From assembly GCA_026419785.1 (NCBI GenBank), contig JAODTK010000777.1, positions 142,501-206,500 of the forward strand: a DNA stretch of 64,000 bases, read 5' to 3'. This document shows positions 35,456 through 46,497 of this stretch, piece by piece; positions within the stretch are counted from its first letter, which is position 1; each line of letters begins with the position of its first letter. Position numbers and translations under genes: made by a program. The notes beneath the pieces are model-generated. The model was not told the DNA's origin and did no database searches. It was given only the letters and a program-made list of their open reading frames with translations. The stretch is from Sclerodactyla briareus. Its lineage: Eukaryota; Echinodermata; Holothuroidea; Dendrochirotida; Sclerodactylidae.

Positions 35456-36556
35456 TGTAAAATCACGATATTTGTATACGTTCGCCGCTGTCCCAGATAC
35501 GGAGTGGATAGCGAGTGAGCTACAATCCATTCTCAATATGCTGATACGGCAATATACGGCCCGCGAGATGACTCACTGACCCCTTTTATACCTTAGTGGG
35601 GCGTTCCGTGCTGTAACATAGGCTTGTAAAAGGGGTTCCCTCGCATTATAATTATGCAAAGAGCAGAGTCTTTAATCGCATGGAAGCGGTTTCTCGCCTC
35701 ATAGGCAAACCATAAAGCCTTACAAGGAATTCCTCGTACCGGTACCAAGCATAGGGGTTAGCATGGACAATCTGCTTGGTTGCATTAGTATTAGGATAAT
35801 ACATTCCCTGATATGACTGATGTAACTGGGAGGCGGTTAGGCAGTGCAGACTATATTAGATACATGGTAGTCTAGGAATCGATGATATTAAAGAGTCGAA
35901 TATTGTACCTATAATTTCCAATTCGAGCGACTGGAGTTACATCACCTTTCCAGATGATGGATGAGGAACACGAATCTTGACAAGTTGTTACGAACCTATT
36001 AACTCAGTGGGTTTGGGGCAGCCTATATGATCTGAAAGAATCCCACATGCGATTATTTCCCACGTCACCCACGTGGGATTTTCCCTATGTAGGGAACATT
36101 TTTCAAATATGAAAGAATGAACAGAGGGGAGGAATTTGCATTTTTTGCACTCTGTATAATCGAACAACTTTCGTATTATTATCAGAGCCTGTGCACCTGT
36201 CAATTTGTGTTGACATTTGACAGTCATACATGGATAACGCGGATGATTCGTCCACATTCGGTTCAGTATTCACAGGAAATACGTGGTAGTATTATTGATG
36301 TTCCGGCGCAGTATATATTTCTATTTGTACCATTTATCAGAATCTTGTCCGTCTTTTCCAGGGAATGAGCATCAGCTCAGTAAACATGCACACTTGATAA
36401 TAACTCAGCTAGTCTGTGTGTTATCGTATCTCTCTGCCCTTCAGGGTCCATTGAGGGAACAATATACGTAACATCTCTGCATGTAATTCCGCACTGCACT
36501 CGAACGATAATTCATTAGGGAAATAATCACAGTACATACATTCATCAAGATCAGTG
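35456..36556. other. Unassigned sequence
   Basis: No repeat family, gene or splice structure could be supported. Short open frames on both strands (63-89 codons) lack motifs. Confidence 0.5.
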
Positions 36557-36971
36557 TTAAAGGCAAACTCCAGCCAAATTAATATCTTTTGGTGGCATAA
36601 TGTTTAAAGAGAATAAAAAACATTCAAATATTACTTTGTTCCAGTTTTACAGCATTTCGGTTGGAATATATGGCTTCCTCAATTTCATACAATTTGGAGA
36701 TTTCGGCAAACTGGCAACCTTTTTATGATGTCATATCTACCAATTATGAGGGAAAAGTTAAGACATAAAACCTTCCTTTTCCTCAAATTGGTAGATAGGA
36801 CGTTATCAAATGTTGCCAATTTGCAAAATTGCCAACTCAGCAGTGATAAATTAACAATCTTTAAAATTCGTACCTAACATGCTATGCACATGATATACAA
36901 AGTTTGATTGGCATAATTTTCAATGCACCATCAGCGACATTTAAATATTTTTGGATTGACTTGCCCTTTAA
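36557..36971. mobile_element. 415-bp palindromic MITE with TTAA target site
   Basis: Flanked by TTAA on both sides (36,557-36,560 and 36,968-36,971). The ends read AGGCAAACTCCAGCCAAA and, inverted, AGGGCAAGTCAATCCAAA. Symmetry extends inward: the caaactggcaac...atctaccaatt series of the left half recurs inverted in the right half. A TTAA duplication suggests piggyBac-type mobilisation, although TA-duplicating families with TTAA consensus sites cannot be excluded. No coding capacity. Confidence 0.8.
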
Positions 36972-37735
36972 GCATCACAGGAATGCGTCCCTCTGATTCT
37001 TGCAAGCAAGTTGTGTCCCTTTCAAATATTCTGACAGTGTCCATGATTGACCATTTTCTCTTGTCAAAATGACGGTGGATAAAACACATTACAGTTTCCC
37101 AAATGAAGCCACTTATGCCGCTTATCACCTCTGCCCAGGAGGTTGGGTACTTGGAATCCGCATATTTGTGGTTTCTGCGAGGACTAGGTATTTAATTTGA
37201 GCAAAACAAATATGAAAATGTTAGCTGATATATATTTATTCCAACGACGTCATTTCATTTGTTGGCCCACGTAGGCTCGTTCTGGTCGATATTTGACTGA
37301 AATCTATAAATTGGTGATGGTATTCGAAGCTTGCTGCTGAGCTAATTCCAAACGACCGTTATTTTTGAACCGCTATTACGTTTGCTGATTTCCCTCTCAA
37401 TATTGGACGTCTATTCCCATTGCGAAAAAACACTATTTTGGGTCTGCAGACTGAAGTCGATAAATTCATATTCATGAGACCGATTTGTCGGTCTACTCTA
37501 TGGAATAAATGTTGTTCAGGTCAAATCATTGTCTCGATACCCCGGAACCACAGAGGTCACTGCTGGACTGGTGTCCCTGGCATTCCGGTCTGGTTTCGGT
37601 AGGAGCGATTTGTTTTTCTTTCTAATTGCAGCACCATCAGTGCTCTAGTTTTTTTTTATTGACCGCGCGTAACGTATCCACAGACCTATATACGTAGACG
37701 TAACATCGCCCATATGTTACTGTTCAACAATTTGC
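36972..37735. other. Unassigned sequence
   Basis: No gene recognised. Short frames (60-65 codons) lack motifs, and no repeat partner was found in the window. Confidence 0.45.
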
Positions 37736-37790
37736 GGCCAATTGAACGCGCGGGGATCCTGGGAAATGCACCCAAAAATAACCGTTCGCG
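37736..37790. promoter_or_regulatory. ZNF143/STAF-like motif, copy 1
   Basis: A block sharing the order caattgaacgcgcgg, tgggaaat and cacccaaaa with 43,874-43,910 on the opposite strand. On the minus strand it reads TTTCCCAGGATCCCCGCG (37,749-37,766), resembling the ZNF143/STAF site core CCCAGnATnCnnYGCG. The motif match is visible; function is inferred. Confidence 0.35.
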
Positions 37791-39174
37791 CAAATGGGTA
37801 AATGTAGTTAAACCAGAGAATCGGAGGCGAGCAATGATACGCCGATTTGTCGGCTTAAAGAATGCAATATTGAAGCAGGTATGGTGCTATATACGAATCA
37901 ATTTCTGTAAAGAATTTATTACTCTGAGATTTTGAGAATAGTTCTTCGCGATTGTGCTGTTAGATTCTGCAGGATGTAGACATCTTTCGTTTCTACCCCT
38001 TCCACACTGATAATGAAAACGAGAGTCGTACCGTACTAGAGCATACATCTAGGCTTAGCGTTGGGACTACGTAGCTTAAGTGCGATGTGAAGAACTACAA
38101 AGGCAGGCATACTCGACAACTCTAGGTGAATGATATGACATGACCTCCCCAAACTCCTTTGCAAATAGGGTAGCCCAATTACCTAGCACAGACCACATTC
38201 AAGTCAGTGGAAATCTCGCTAGGCCTTGGGGAGAGTATGCACACATGGAGTGAGTGACAATATTTCTGACAGAGCAAAATTGCATAGACCATTTGGTATG
38301 AACTGCAGATCAATACAGCCAATAAGTAGTGCGGTGGCAAAACAATGAAATTCCCAGCTATTCCTACTCTACTTCCACGGGTGCGCCCAAAAGAAGGCCT
38401 TTATAACAACAATTCAAAACAAACACTTTGGGGCAGCAGCGGCGCCCACAGGGAGTAATCAGGCTGGCTGTGGGGCCGGGAAAGGAGGTCGCGTACAGAG
38501 ACGTGGACACCATGTGTCACTTAGATCTACCTCTCATTCCCACCTCCCCTCCCCTCCCCATTTTCATGAATTGCTAGTGAGGTACATTTTAAAACCACAA
38601 GCAGAAATGAAATGAAAGTTGTTGGACAGGGAAAATTAACGGGCCAAAATGCTGTTGATGGTCATTTGCATGGTGTGGCTAGTGCCATCATAGTGGGGTT
38701 TATGTCAGGGCATCAGTGCTGCAGAATCTGACAATCCTCGGTTGCAAATACATGGTGCCGCCGCTGCTTTGAGGATCTTCTGTCTTTATACTACCTTTTA
38801 GGGGTCTATGTTTTGGAGGTTTTCAGGATCATTCAGTCTTTGGCCTTTCATTCTGGAGGACTAATTTTTTAGGGACACACCAATCTGAACACCGTGCCGC
38901 AGTGCCTGCGACTTTTTTCTTAAAATGGTTTTTAATGCCGAGCAGAGGAATCACCTCATATCCAAGGCCAGCAAGGGTTGCAGACCTGGATGCTGCACCT
39001 AATTGTCGGCAGCGAATATAACTCAGAAGCTAAATCATTCGAAAGTAAAGTGGGGAAGATTTAGCAATTGATTGTAATTCAGTAAGCTTATTGGCTGCAA
39101 CAAAAAGCATTGTGAGTCAACAGCTAGTAAAAACCATACATGCTATAGTGTACAGCAGTTATACGTAAGAGCCA
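37791..39174. other. Unassigned sequence
   Basis: About 1.4 kb with no recognised repeats or genes, apart from short open frames. A C-rich pyrimidine stretch lies near 38,540-38,562. Confidence 0.45.
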
Positions 39175-39350
39175 GAGATTTCCAGTAGGGGGGCCATGGG
39201 GGTGCCGGGGTCTTGGAGTGGGGGGGGCAAGGCATATGAGATTCATTATGTATGACCAATCTACAGAGGTGAGCGCCCACATGGGTGGAGCGGGCGGAAT
39301 CGGTACACGGAAATTTTTGGTCTGGGAGACCTCTCAGATGGCCGGAAACG
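39175..39350 (-). repeat. G-tract plus dispersed repeat (minus strand)
   Basis: A cagtagggggg...gccatgggg G-rich block (39,185-39,235) is followed by the inverted copy of the repeat seen at 31,190-31,290 and inside the 3-kb hAT element (gccgtttccggccatct and a gggcgctcac end). Confidence 0.5.
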
Positions 39351-40130
39351 GCATTTCTCGTGTATTTTGTTGAAGATAGCACAACCAAAAAATTCTGAAC
39401 TGATTGTTTCATTTTGGATTCTGGAGAAACACCTGCTGGTCCATTAAAAAAAAAACTAGCTCCTGTATTGAACCCCACTTTAACGTAGTACCAAGTGGAC
39501 AATTTTGCAAGTAGTGAGACGAAATATACTATATTTTTTTGGGCCGTTGATGGATAAAAGATGTTCCACTGCGCGTATGGAAGTTGACCTTTTTTCATTC
39601 ATACTCCGCAATTGTTCCGATTACAAGTTTACTACCAAAAGCTCATACTTATAATACATGCATGAGTGAAAAGAACAATTGTTTGGATGAATTTGAAGGT
39701 CATCTGAGATCACTAGAGGTCTACCACTTGCACACAACGAGTACAACACCAATTGCCCAGATCACGGCTAAATTGACGTGTGTAGAGCTTCTTACGGGTA
39801 CGAGAACTATATTGCTTTTGGTTTGCGTAAATTATGGGTCATTCTGAGAAAAAAAGAAGGTGTGTGAGAATGTATTTCTCGCAAACATTGGATTAGCCCA
39901 GAAACTTGCCCCGAACCTCGCTGGATCACGCTGAAAAAAAAGTGTCAATTTTGGTGTCTGTAGAATGCGATACACTCTCCACCAAACATGCTCTGACGGT
40001 TGTGTTCTCAATCCATGATGGCTTATGGTGAGTAAAAGTGATTGGTGGCACCATGAAGCAACAATACTGTGAACGGCGTGGATACAGATTTCTCCCAAGA
40101 AGGGGGGGGGGGGGGAGATATTCCTGCTGT
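39351..40130. other. Unassigned sequence with a diverged dispersed-repeat copy
   Basis: 39,640-39,840 resembles the 63.1-kb family (ctcatactt, an atgagtg block, a gtcatctgagatcactagaggtc block). No gene recognised. Confidence 0.4.
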
Positions 40131-40345
40131 GAATCGAGAATCGAGTACAGACAGATCAATCCCTATGTGCGAACAGCGCACCTCTTGGGCGCGTAGCACG
40201 AAGTCCTCTCGGCATGGATGCAGGTCCGCATTAGGGCGTGACTCGAGAATCGAGTACAGACAGACCAATCCCTTGTGTGCGCGAGCGCACTTTTCGGGCG
40301 CGAAGTCCTCTCGGCGTGGGTCCAGGGCTCGCCCTAGAGCTCTGG
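40131..40345. repeat. Two tandem 109-bp units with hairpins
   Basis: The unit beginning gaatcgagtacagacag starts at 40,138 and again at 40,247. Each unit contains a GTGCG...CGCAC hairpin (GTGCGCGAGCGCAC in the second) and then a cgaagtcctctcggc block. A G run precedes the first unit (40,102-40,116). Confidence 0.85.
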
Positions 40346-40579
40346 AAGCTGTTGGGTTCAACTTCTAGATGCTCCCTAGTGCAATCTGAGGCTCATTGGG
40401 AACATTTATTGTGATTTTTCGGTTGTCACGATTCTAGGAAATTATCCAGAAAATTCAATAAGTCTGTGCATCATAGACAAACATCTTCTGGAGTTTACAC
40501 AGAACGTTTTACCCGGCAGTCGTATTGCAAAGAATCCCGAAATGAATAATCTAGACAGGTGAAAAATATAAGGTATGAC

Positions 40580-41200
40580 TAAGTCGAATGATATTCACCG
40601 GACTAATCACAAAGGGGCCGGGGCTGACACGTAGAAAAATGACATATCTACTGGAAAGGCCGGGGATGGGATTAACCAGAACCCCCCCCCCCTCCCCACA
40701 TGGATTCGCGCCTGTTGACCTCACTTGGATGGATGAAACAGCTGTTTACTTACTTGTTTCCCATGATGAATACATGATCCATATTGCGTTGATGTCATCT
40801 GAGGTCAACAGAGGCCAAAGGCTTGTGGACACGATAAGCCCATAATGTACCAGTCTGATGAAATTGGTGTGTAGCTCTCTTATCGGGAGTACAAGAACCC
40901 TATTATTTTTAAGAACCCTATAAGTTTTTAATGTAGACCTGGTTTCATTTTTTGTGAAAAAAGAGGAATATTTTGAAAGTTGATACCCTCGTCAATTTCA
41001 GCTTGTAAACAAGATAACTGGACCTCACTTGGATGGATGAAACTCATACTTGGCATGTGTGTTTCTCATAATGAGTACATGATCCCAATTGTTTGGGTGT
41101 CAGGTCAAAAACTTGTATACACGATAAGTTTAGAATGCAGTTTTTGCAGTCAGAAATCATTAAGCCTTCGGCATTTCGATGAGTGACCATGTCAAGGTTT
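40580..41200. repeat. Dispersed 63.1-kb-family repeat, two tandem members
   Basis: The tggatggatgaa...gatgaatacatgatcc block (40,727-40,850) and a second tggatggatgaaactcatactt block (41,029-41,130) are about 300 bp apart, the same period as the pair at 63.1/63.4 kb. A C run lies near 40,683. Confidence 0.75.
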
Positions 41201-41400
41201 GTATGAAAGCTTGGGGACATGAATTAATATACTACTTGTGTGTCGTTCGATGCTGAGAACAAGTGATCCCCGCTTGAAGTGTGAGGGAAATTTGTTAATT
41301 TTCACTGACATTTGGTTAGAATTAGGTCTCTTAATGACAAATTCGATCAATTGTTGAGATTTGAAACAGGTTAACCCTGGTCAAAAAGTGTTTTTCCCAA

Positions 41401-41518
41401 TCTTCAGTAGGGGGGGGGCAATGGGGGGGGCGACGATTTCATGGGGGTGGCCTCGGCACCCCCCCCCCACACCCCCCCCCCCCCCCCACCCCCGTAGCTA
41501 CGCCACTGTGTCCAGGCA
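41401..41518. repeat. G/C foldback with transposon-end motif
   Basis: G-rich sequence at the left and C-rich sequence at the right flank a short spacer, ending ccccgtagctacgccactg. The complement, CAGTGGCGTAGCTACGGGG, is a typical DNA-transposon terminus and resembles the CAGTGGC ends of the 33.8-35.0-kb hAT element. The left side begins cagtagggggg. No matching 8-bp duplication was found, so the true other end is uncertain. Confidence 0.5.
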
Positions 41519-43730
41519 AGGTAATGTAAATGATGATGCTATATATTTCTAATTTCATTTCTTTGGTCAAGTCATTTTGAGGACTGAATTAGCTGGGTGG
41601 GCATATCTCGTGAACCGGACGGAGGAGTTTCTTAAAGTATGGTTTCTGTTGAAATGCTACAGTAGCCGCCACTGTACACATCTAGGCCCTGCTAGACTTC
41701 GCGATCTACACATTCTGTTTTCTGGACCGGCTTGACTCAAGTTGTCTGCCTATAATGAGCATATCATTCCTGAATTGAAACTTTCTGAACAATGCTGCAA
41801 GGGGAGTATAGGCTATAAAAATGGCCACAAAATTGATCTAATCAAACTGGAGCAGAGTGGGTTGAGCATGTTGCTGTAAAGGCTGTAACTGTTTGAAAGC
41901 ACTTCTTAGTTAGACTCTCTTGCTGCCTTCTCTTACTCCTTTGATCAGTCAGTAAAATGTCTTCCCTCTACCAACTTTTCTGGACGATGTGAATCATCTC
42001 GCTTTGCAATTTTAGGGAACTTTGTGAGCAGTGCTGGGGAGTCAAAGGCCTCTAGAAAACCTAAAAACAGGCCGGGGATGACTGCATTTTCAGCATGTGA
42101 GTGATTTTTTTATATTAGGTTGATTGTAGATATTAGATAACACGCACTTTCTTGGATTATAAAATACCGGAAATGCAGATAAAATTATACACTGCTGTGA
42201 TTTCTGGTACAGTGTATTTTAACAGCTTTCTCAGAGATGAATAAAATATAATATACATGCATGTTTTACATTTTAAAGAGCTAGATAGCATGGTGAGTGT
42301 TACAGTGACTACTGACCAATATGGTGGACATTCCCTGCATTGAAGTATCAGTGGTGAAATTAACTATGGGAGGAATTAGAGGTTAAGTCTAGTACTATTA
42401 ATTTGCATTAATAGATGTTGAAGATGGGATTAAGTAGAGGTTAAAAAAATAATCTTGGATTTTTATCAGCAAATTCCTATTGATAATTTGCAGGTCCTTT
42501 CGAAAATTCTATTTTCCTATAAGCAAAAAGTCATTTTTCTTAATAGTTTACTGATATGCCCAAAAGGGAATGGTAATTTCCCTTAAAAAGCAAAACAAAG
42601 GGCCTATAGGCTTTATAGCCTATTTCATAACCATACATTACACAAATGCACTACACTTACACATAAGCTACAGGTAATCAATGTTCTCTGAGAAAATAAT
42701 TAATATCAACCATATCCATCTACATACCAAGATTTCTAAGTTTCATACATATTCAAATTACTGATTAATAAATAGTACTAATAATTCTTAGATTAAAATC
42801 TAAAAATAGTGTATGCATGAGGTAAAAAAAAGGTTGTTCTGCTTGAATATTCATCTCCTTCAGCGAAATCTGTTCATGTGCTGAATGTTAGACATAATTG
42901 ACAACAGGCTATGAACCTTGTGATTCCTGGTGTTTGAACAGCACAAATTTGCTTAGAGTTTTCCTCCACCTTTGATCCTAGCTGTGATTTGTTCTGTTGA
43001 TTTAGCCAGGTGGTACATTCTGATTTTAACGTAATGTGATGACAGACCGTAGTGTTTTGATCAATACAAAAATATTGGATCAGTTAGCAGCACATCAAAA
43101 CAGGGTTCATAGTGAGTCATCAAAGAAGAAACATTTTGGCTGCAGTCTCCTCAATTACAATTAACATGTGAAACATGGCTGATGCAAGTGCATGGAGCAT
43201 GAGGAGGCCGGCTTAATTGGTGTGGAGGCGAGCATTTTCTTCGAACACATTTCTCTGTTGTAATACATACCGCTGACACAACATCATCTGAAGGTTTGAT
43301 CAGTCCACCCTAATTATCCTACATCGTCTAATTAGGACGATACCTACTGTATTATGTTGTAAACAACCCGCTATCATTGTCAATAAATAGGCCTAGCTTT
43401 GTCACTACCTTACCGGCGAAAACTCAACCCCGTATTTTCTGTACAGGTGTTTGTTTCTGCAGTTTTGGGCCCTGAGCAGCTAGGCATCTTACTGTTTCGA
43501 ATAATGGCAAAGTTTTTCCCAGTCACCGGTTATCTGTTTACCACCTGAGTTCCTCGTACGCGTAGCACAGACAGGCAGTTGCACATACGCCTGGTGCTTG
43601 TAAGGCCTACTTGAATTACAGACTCATTGACATTGCCGTACTGATATGTAGTGCCCATCTCGCACAAACTGGTTTTTGCCATTTAAAATAATTTCACTCT
43701 GAATTTTTTGCCGTCCAAAAGCTTACTATC
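41519..43730. other. Unassigned, comparatively repeat-poor sequence
   Basis: About 2.2 kb with no repeat partner in this window and no motif-bearing open frame. It could be intronic or intergenic single-copy DNA. Confidence 0.5.
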
Positions 43731-43916
43731 TTATTTTTTAGGTATTTTCCCATATTTTTCAAGCAGAATGGTTTTCCAATTTACTACGAGTTTCCCGAAA
43801 TAACGATGATAAAATTGACCCGTCCGTTGCCACCGGCCACAGTCATGCACTGCCACATAGGCTTCGATCTTTTGGGTGTATTTCCCAGCATTCACCGCGC
43901 GTTCAATTGCCTGCAA
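43731..43916 (-). other. Uncertain small open frame (61 codons)
   Basis: A minus-strand frame starting at an ATG preceded by ttgc and ending just before 43,731. It begins QAIERAVNAGKYTQK. The first part lies in a block repeated at 37.74 kb on the other strand, so the frame may simply be repeat sequence. A cttgcag trinucleotide context immediately upstream could be a splice acceptor. I do not recognise a family. Confidence 0.2.
43881..43899 (+). promoter_or_regulatory. ZNF143/STAF-like motif, copy 2
   Basis: TTTCCCAGCATTCACCGCG closely resembles the ZNF143/STAF SBS motif (core CCCAGnATGCnnYGCG). The flanking block is shared with 37.74 kb in inverted orientation. A CCAAT box (gaccaataag, about 44,245) lies 350 bp away. 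Promoter function is inference. Confidence 0.4.
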
Positions 43917-44465
43917 GATACAGAACTCCCTCAGTCTATCTATTCTATGAACGTACCGCGGAGCTGCGACATGGCAATTGGTGAAGCGCCTGGATCGAAC
44001 AATAAAATGAAATTAGATTTACTCGGGAAAGGGTTTTATATCATTTTAATGAGGGAAATGACATTTCTTTTAGTTCTTGCACATGCGTTGAAATTTTCAT
44101 GATAGAGAAGAACAGGGTATGCTTCACGAATTTCGGAAGCAGTTTGTGAGCGACTGTTGCCCACAACCTAGAATGAAGCAAAAATTCGCATCACTACTAC
44201 TCCGCTTGCTGGCTTCGAGTTCGAGATTTGGCGGACGGCAGCGACCAATAAGCCAGCGACAATAAGCATTTGTACGAAAACAGATAAGGGATCGCCATTT
44301 TAGGAACCCGGGAGTCCCTCGCTATAATTTTGGTAATTTTTCTACGGTGTAGCGTAATGACCGTTATAAACAGATAATGTCCGAGGATGTTTGTAAAGTG
44401 CTAGCTGGAGTGAGAACATATGTGCACAAACGTAACTAGTGGCAGATAGCGTCCTAATTAGGGGA
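43917..44465. other. Flank of the satellite array
   Basis: Unassigned, GC-moderate sequence containing a CCAAT motif near 44,247. No gene recognised. Confidence 0.4.
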
Positions 44466-46497
44466 GGACTCCTTCAGAGGACAGAAAACTTCCTAGCCTG
44501 GGGGCAAAGTGTCACAGCGGGGCGCCATAGGCCCGGGAAAGTAGGCCCGCGTGACGTGAACGTGGTATTATCAGCGATAAAATCGCGATCCGGTCGGAAA
44601 ACATGGGTATTTTCGAAGGGCATTATGGTAAACATTTCGAAACTGTGATCGACCATGATGGGGTGTTTCGGGTAGGGAAGAGGTCCCTCTACCACCACAC
44701 TTCCGCTACCCTGGGGGCAAAGTGTCACAGCGGGCGTTATGGGCCCGGGAAAGTAGGCCCGCGTGACGTGAACGTGGTATTATCAGCGATAAAATCGCGA
44801 TCCGGTCGGAAAACATGGGTATTTCGAAGGGCATTATGGTAAAAACATTCGAAAACGGTGATCACATGATGGGGGGTGTTTAGGGGTTCGGAAGAGTCCC
44901 TCACCACCACACTTCCGACTACCATGGGGGAAAAGTGTCACAGCCAGTACCATAAGCCCCAGAAAGCTAACAGGGGAAGTGTGACATAGGACGCAGGATA
45001 TAGGCGATAAAATCGCGATCCGGTCGCGAAAACATGGGTATTTTCGAAGGGCATTATGGTAAAATTTCGAAACACGGGATCGACCATGATGTGGATTGTT
45101 TCGGGTGAGGAGAGTCCCGGCTAGCACCACACTTCCGCTCGCTACCTGAGGGGGCGCAAAGTGTCACAGCGGGGCGCCATAGGCCGGCAAAAGTAGGCCC
45201 CGGCGTGCGTGTGAACGTGGTATTTATCACGATAAAATCGCGATTGGGTCGGAAAACACAATTATTTTCGAAGGGATTGTGGTAAACATTTCGAAACGGT
45301 GACCGACCATGAGGGGGGTGTTTCGGGTAGATGAAGAGGTCCCTCAAACACCACACTTCCGCTACACTGGGGGACCAAAGTGTCACAGCGGTACCATAAG
45401 CCCCAGAAAGCTAACACGAGGAGTGTGACATAGACGCCAGGTATATAGGCGATAAAATTACGATCCGGCCGGAAAACAGGGTATTTTCCAAACGCATTAT
45501 GGTAAACATTTCGAAGCTGTGATCGACCACGATGGGGGTGTTCGGTAGAAGAGGTCCCTTACCACCACTATTTCCGCTCCCTGGGGCCAAAGGTCACAGC
45601 GGGCCGCCATAGGGCCCGGAAAGTAGGCCCGGTGACGTGGTATTATACAGCGATACAATCGCGATCCGGTGCGGAAGACGATGGGGTATTTCGAAGGGCA
45701 TTATGGTAACATTTCGAAACTGTGAACGACAATGATGGGGGTGTTTTGGGTAGGGGAGAGGTCCCTTTACCACCACACTTCGCTACCATGGGGGCAAAGT
45801 GTCACAGCGAGGGACCATAAGCCCCAGAAGCTAACACGGGAAGTTGACATAGACGCATAGATAGCGATAAAACGCGATCCGAGTAGGAAAACATGTATTT
45901 TGAAAGGGCATTATGGTAAACAGTGCGAAACAGTGATCGACAATGATGGGGTGTTTCGGGTAGAGAAGAGGTCCCTCTACCACCGACATTCCGCTACCCC
46001 GGGGGAAAAGTGTCACAGCGGCGCATAGGCCCGGGAAAGTAGGCCCGCGTGACGTGGTATTATCGCGATATACATCGCGATCCGTCGGAAGACATGGGTA
46101 GTTTCGAAGGGCATTATGGTAAACATTTCGAAACTGTTATCGACCATGATTGGGGTGTTTTGGGTAGGGGAGAGGTCCCCTTCTAACCACCACACTGCCG
46201 CTACCCCCCCCCTGGGGCAAAGTGTCCCCGCGATTACAAAAGCCCCAGAAAGCTAATACGGGAAGTCTGACATAGACGCAGTATATAGGCGATAAAATCG
46301 CGATCCGGTCGAACATGGGTATTTTCGAAGGGCAATTATGGTAAATATTTCGAAACAGTGATCGACAATGATGTGGGTGTTTCGGGTAGAGGAGAGTCCC
46401 TCTTCACCACCCTTTGACTTCCTCCGCTAACCTTGGGGCAAGTGTCACAGCGGGCCGCCAAGGCCCGGGAGCGTAGGCCCGCGTGACGTGAACGTGG
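44466..46497 (+). repeat. Satellite array, direct half (~214-bp monomers)
   Basis: About nine to ten head-to-tail monomers with a period of 200-226 bp, measured from the cgataaaatcgcgatccgg block (44,576, 44,788, 45,005, 45,231, 45,451, 45,652, 45,866, 46,067, 46,291). Two monomer types alternate. Type A has ggcccgggaaagtaggcccg plus gacgtgaacgtgg; type B has ataagccccagaaagctaa plus gtgacatagacgca. The effective higher-order unit is about 430 bp. The orientation flips at about 46,497. Confidence 0.95.
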
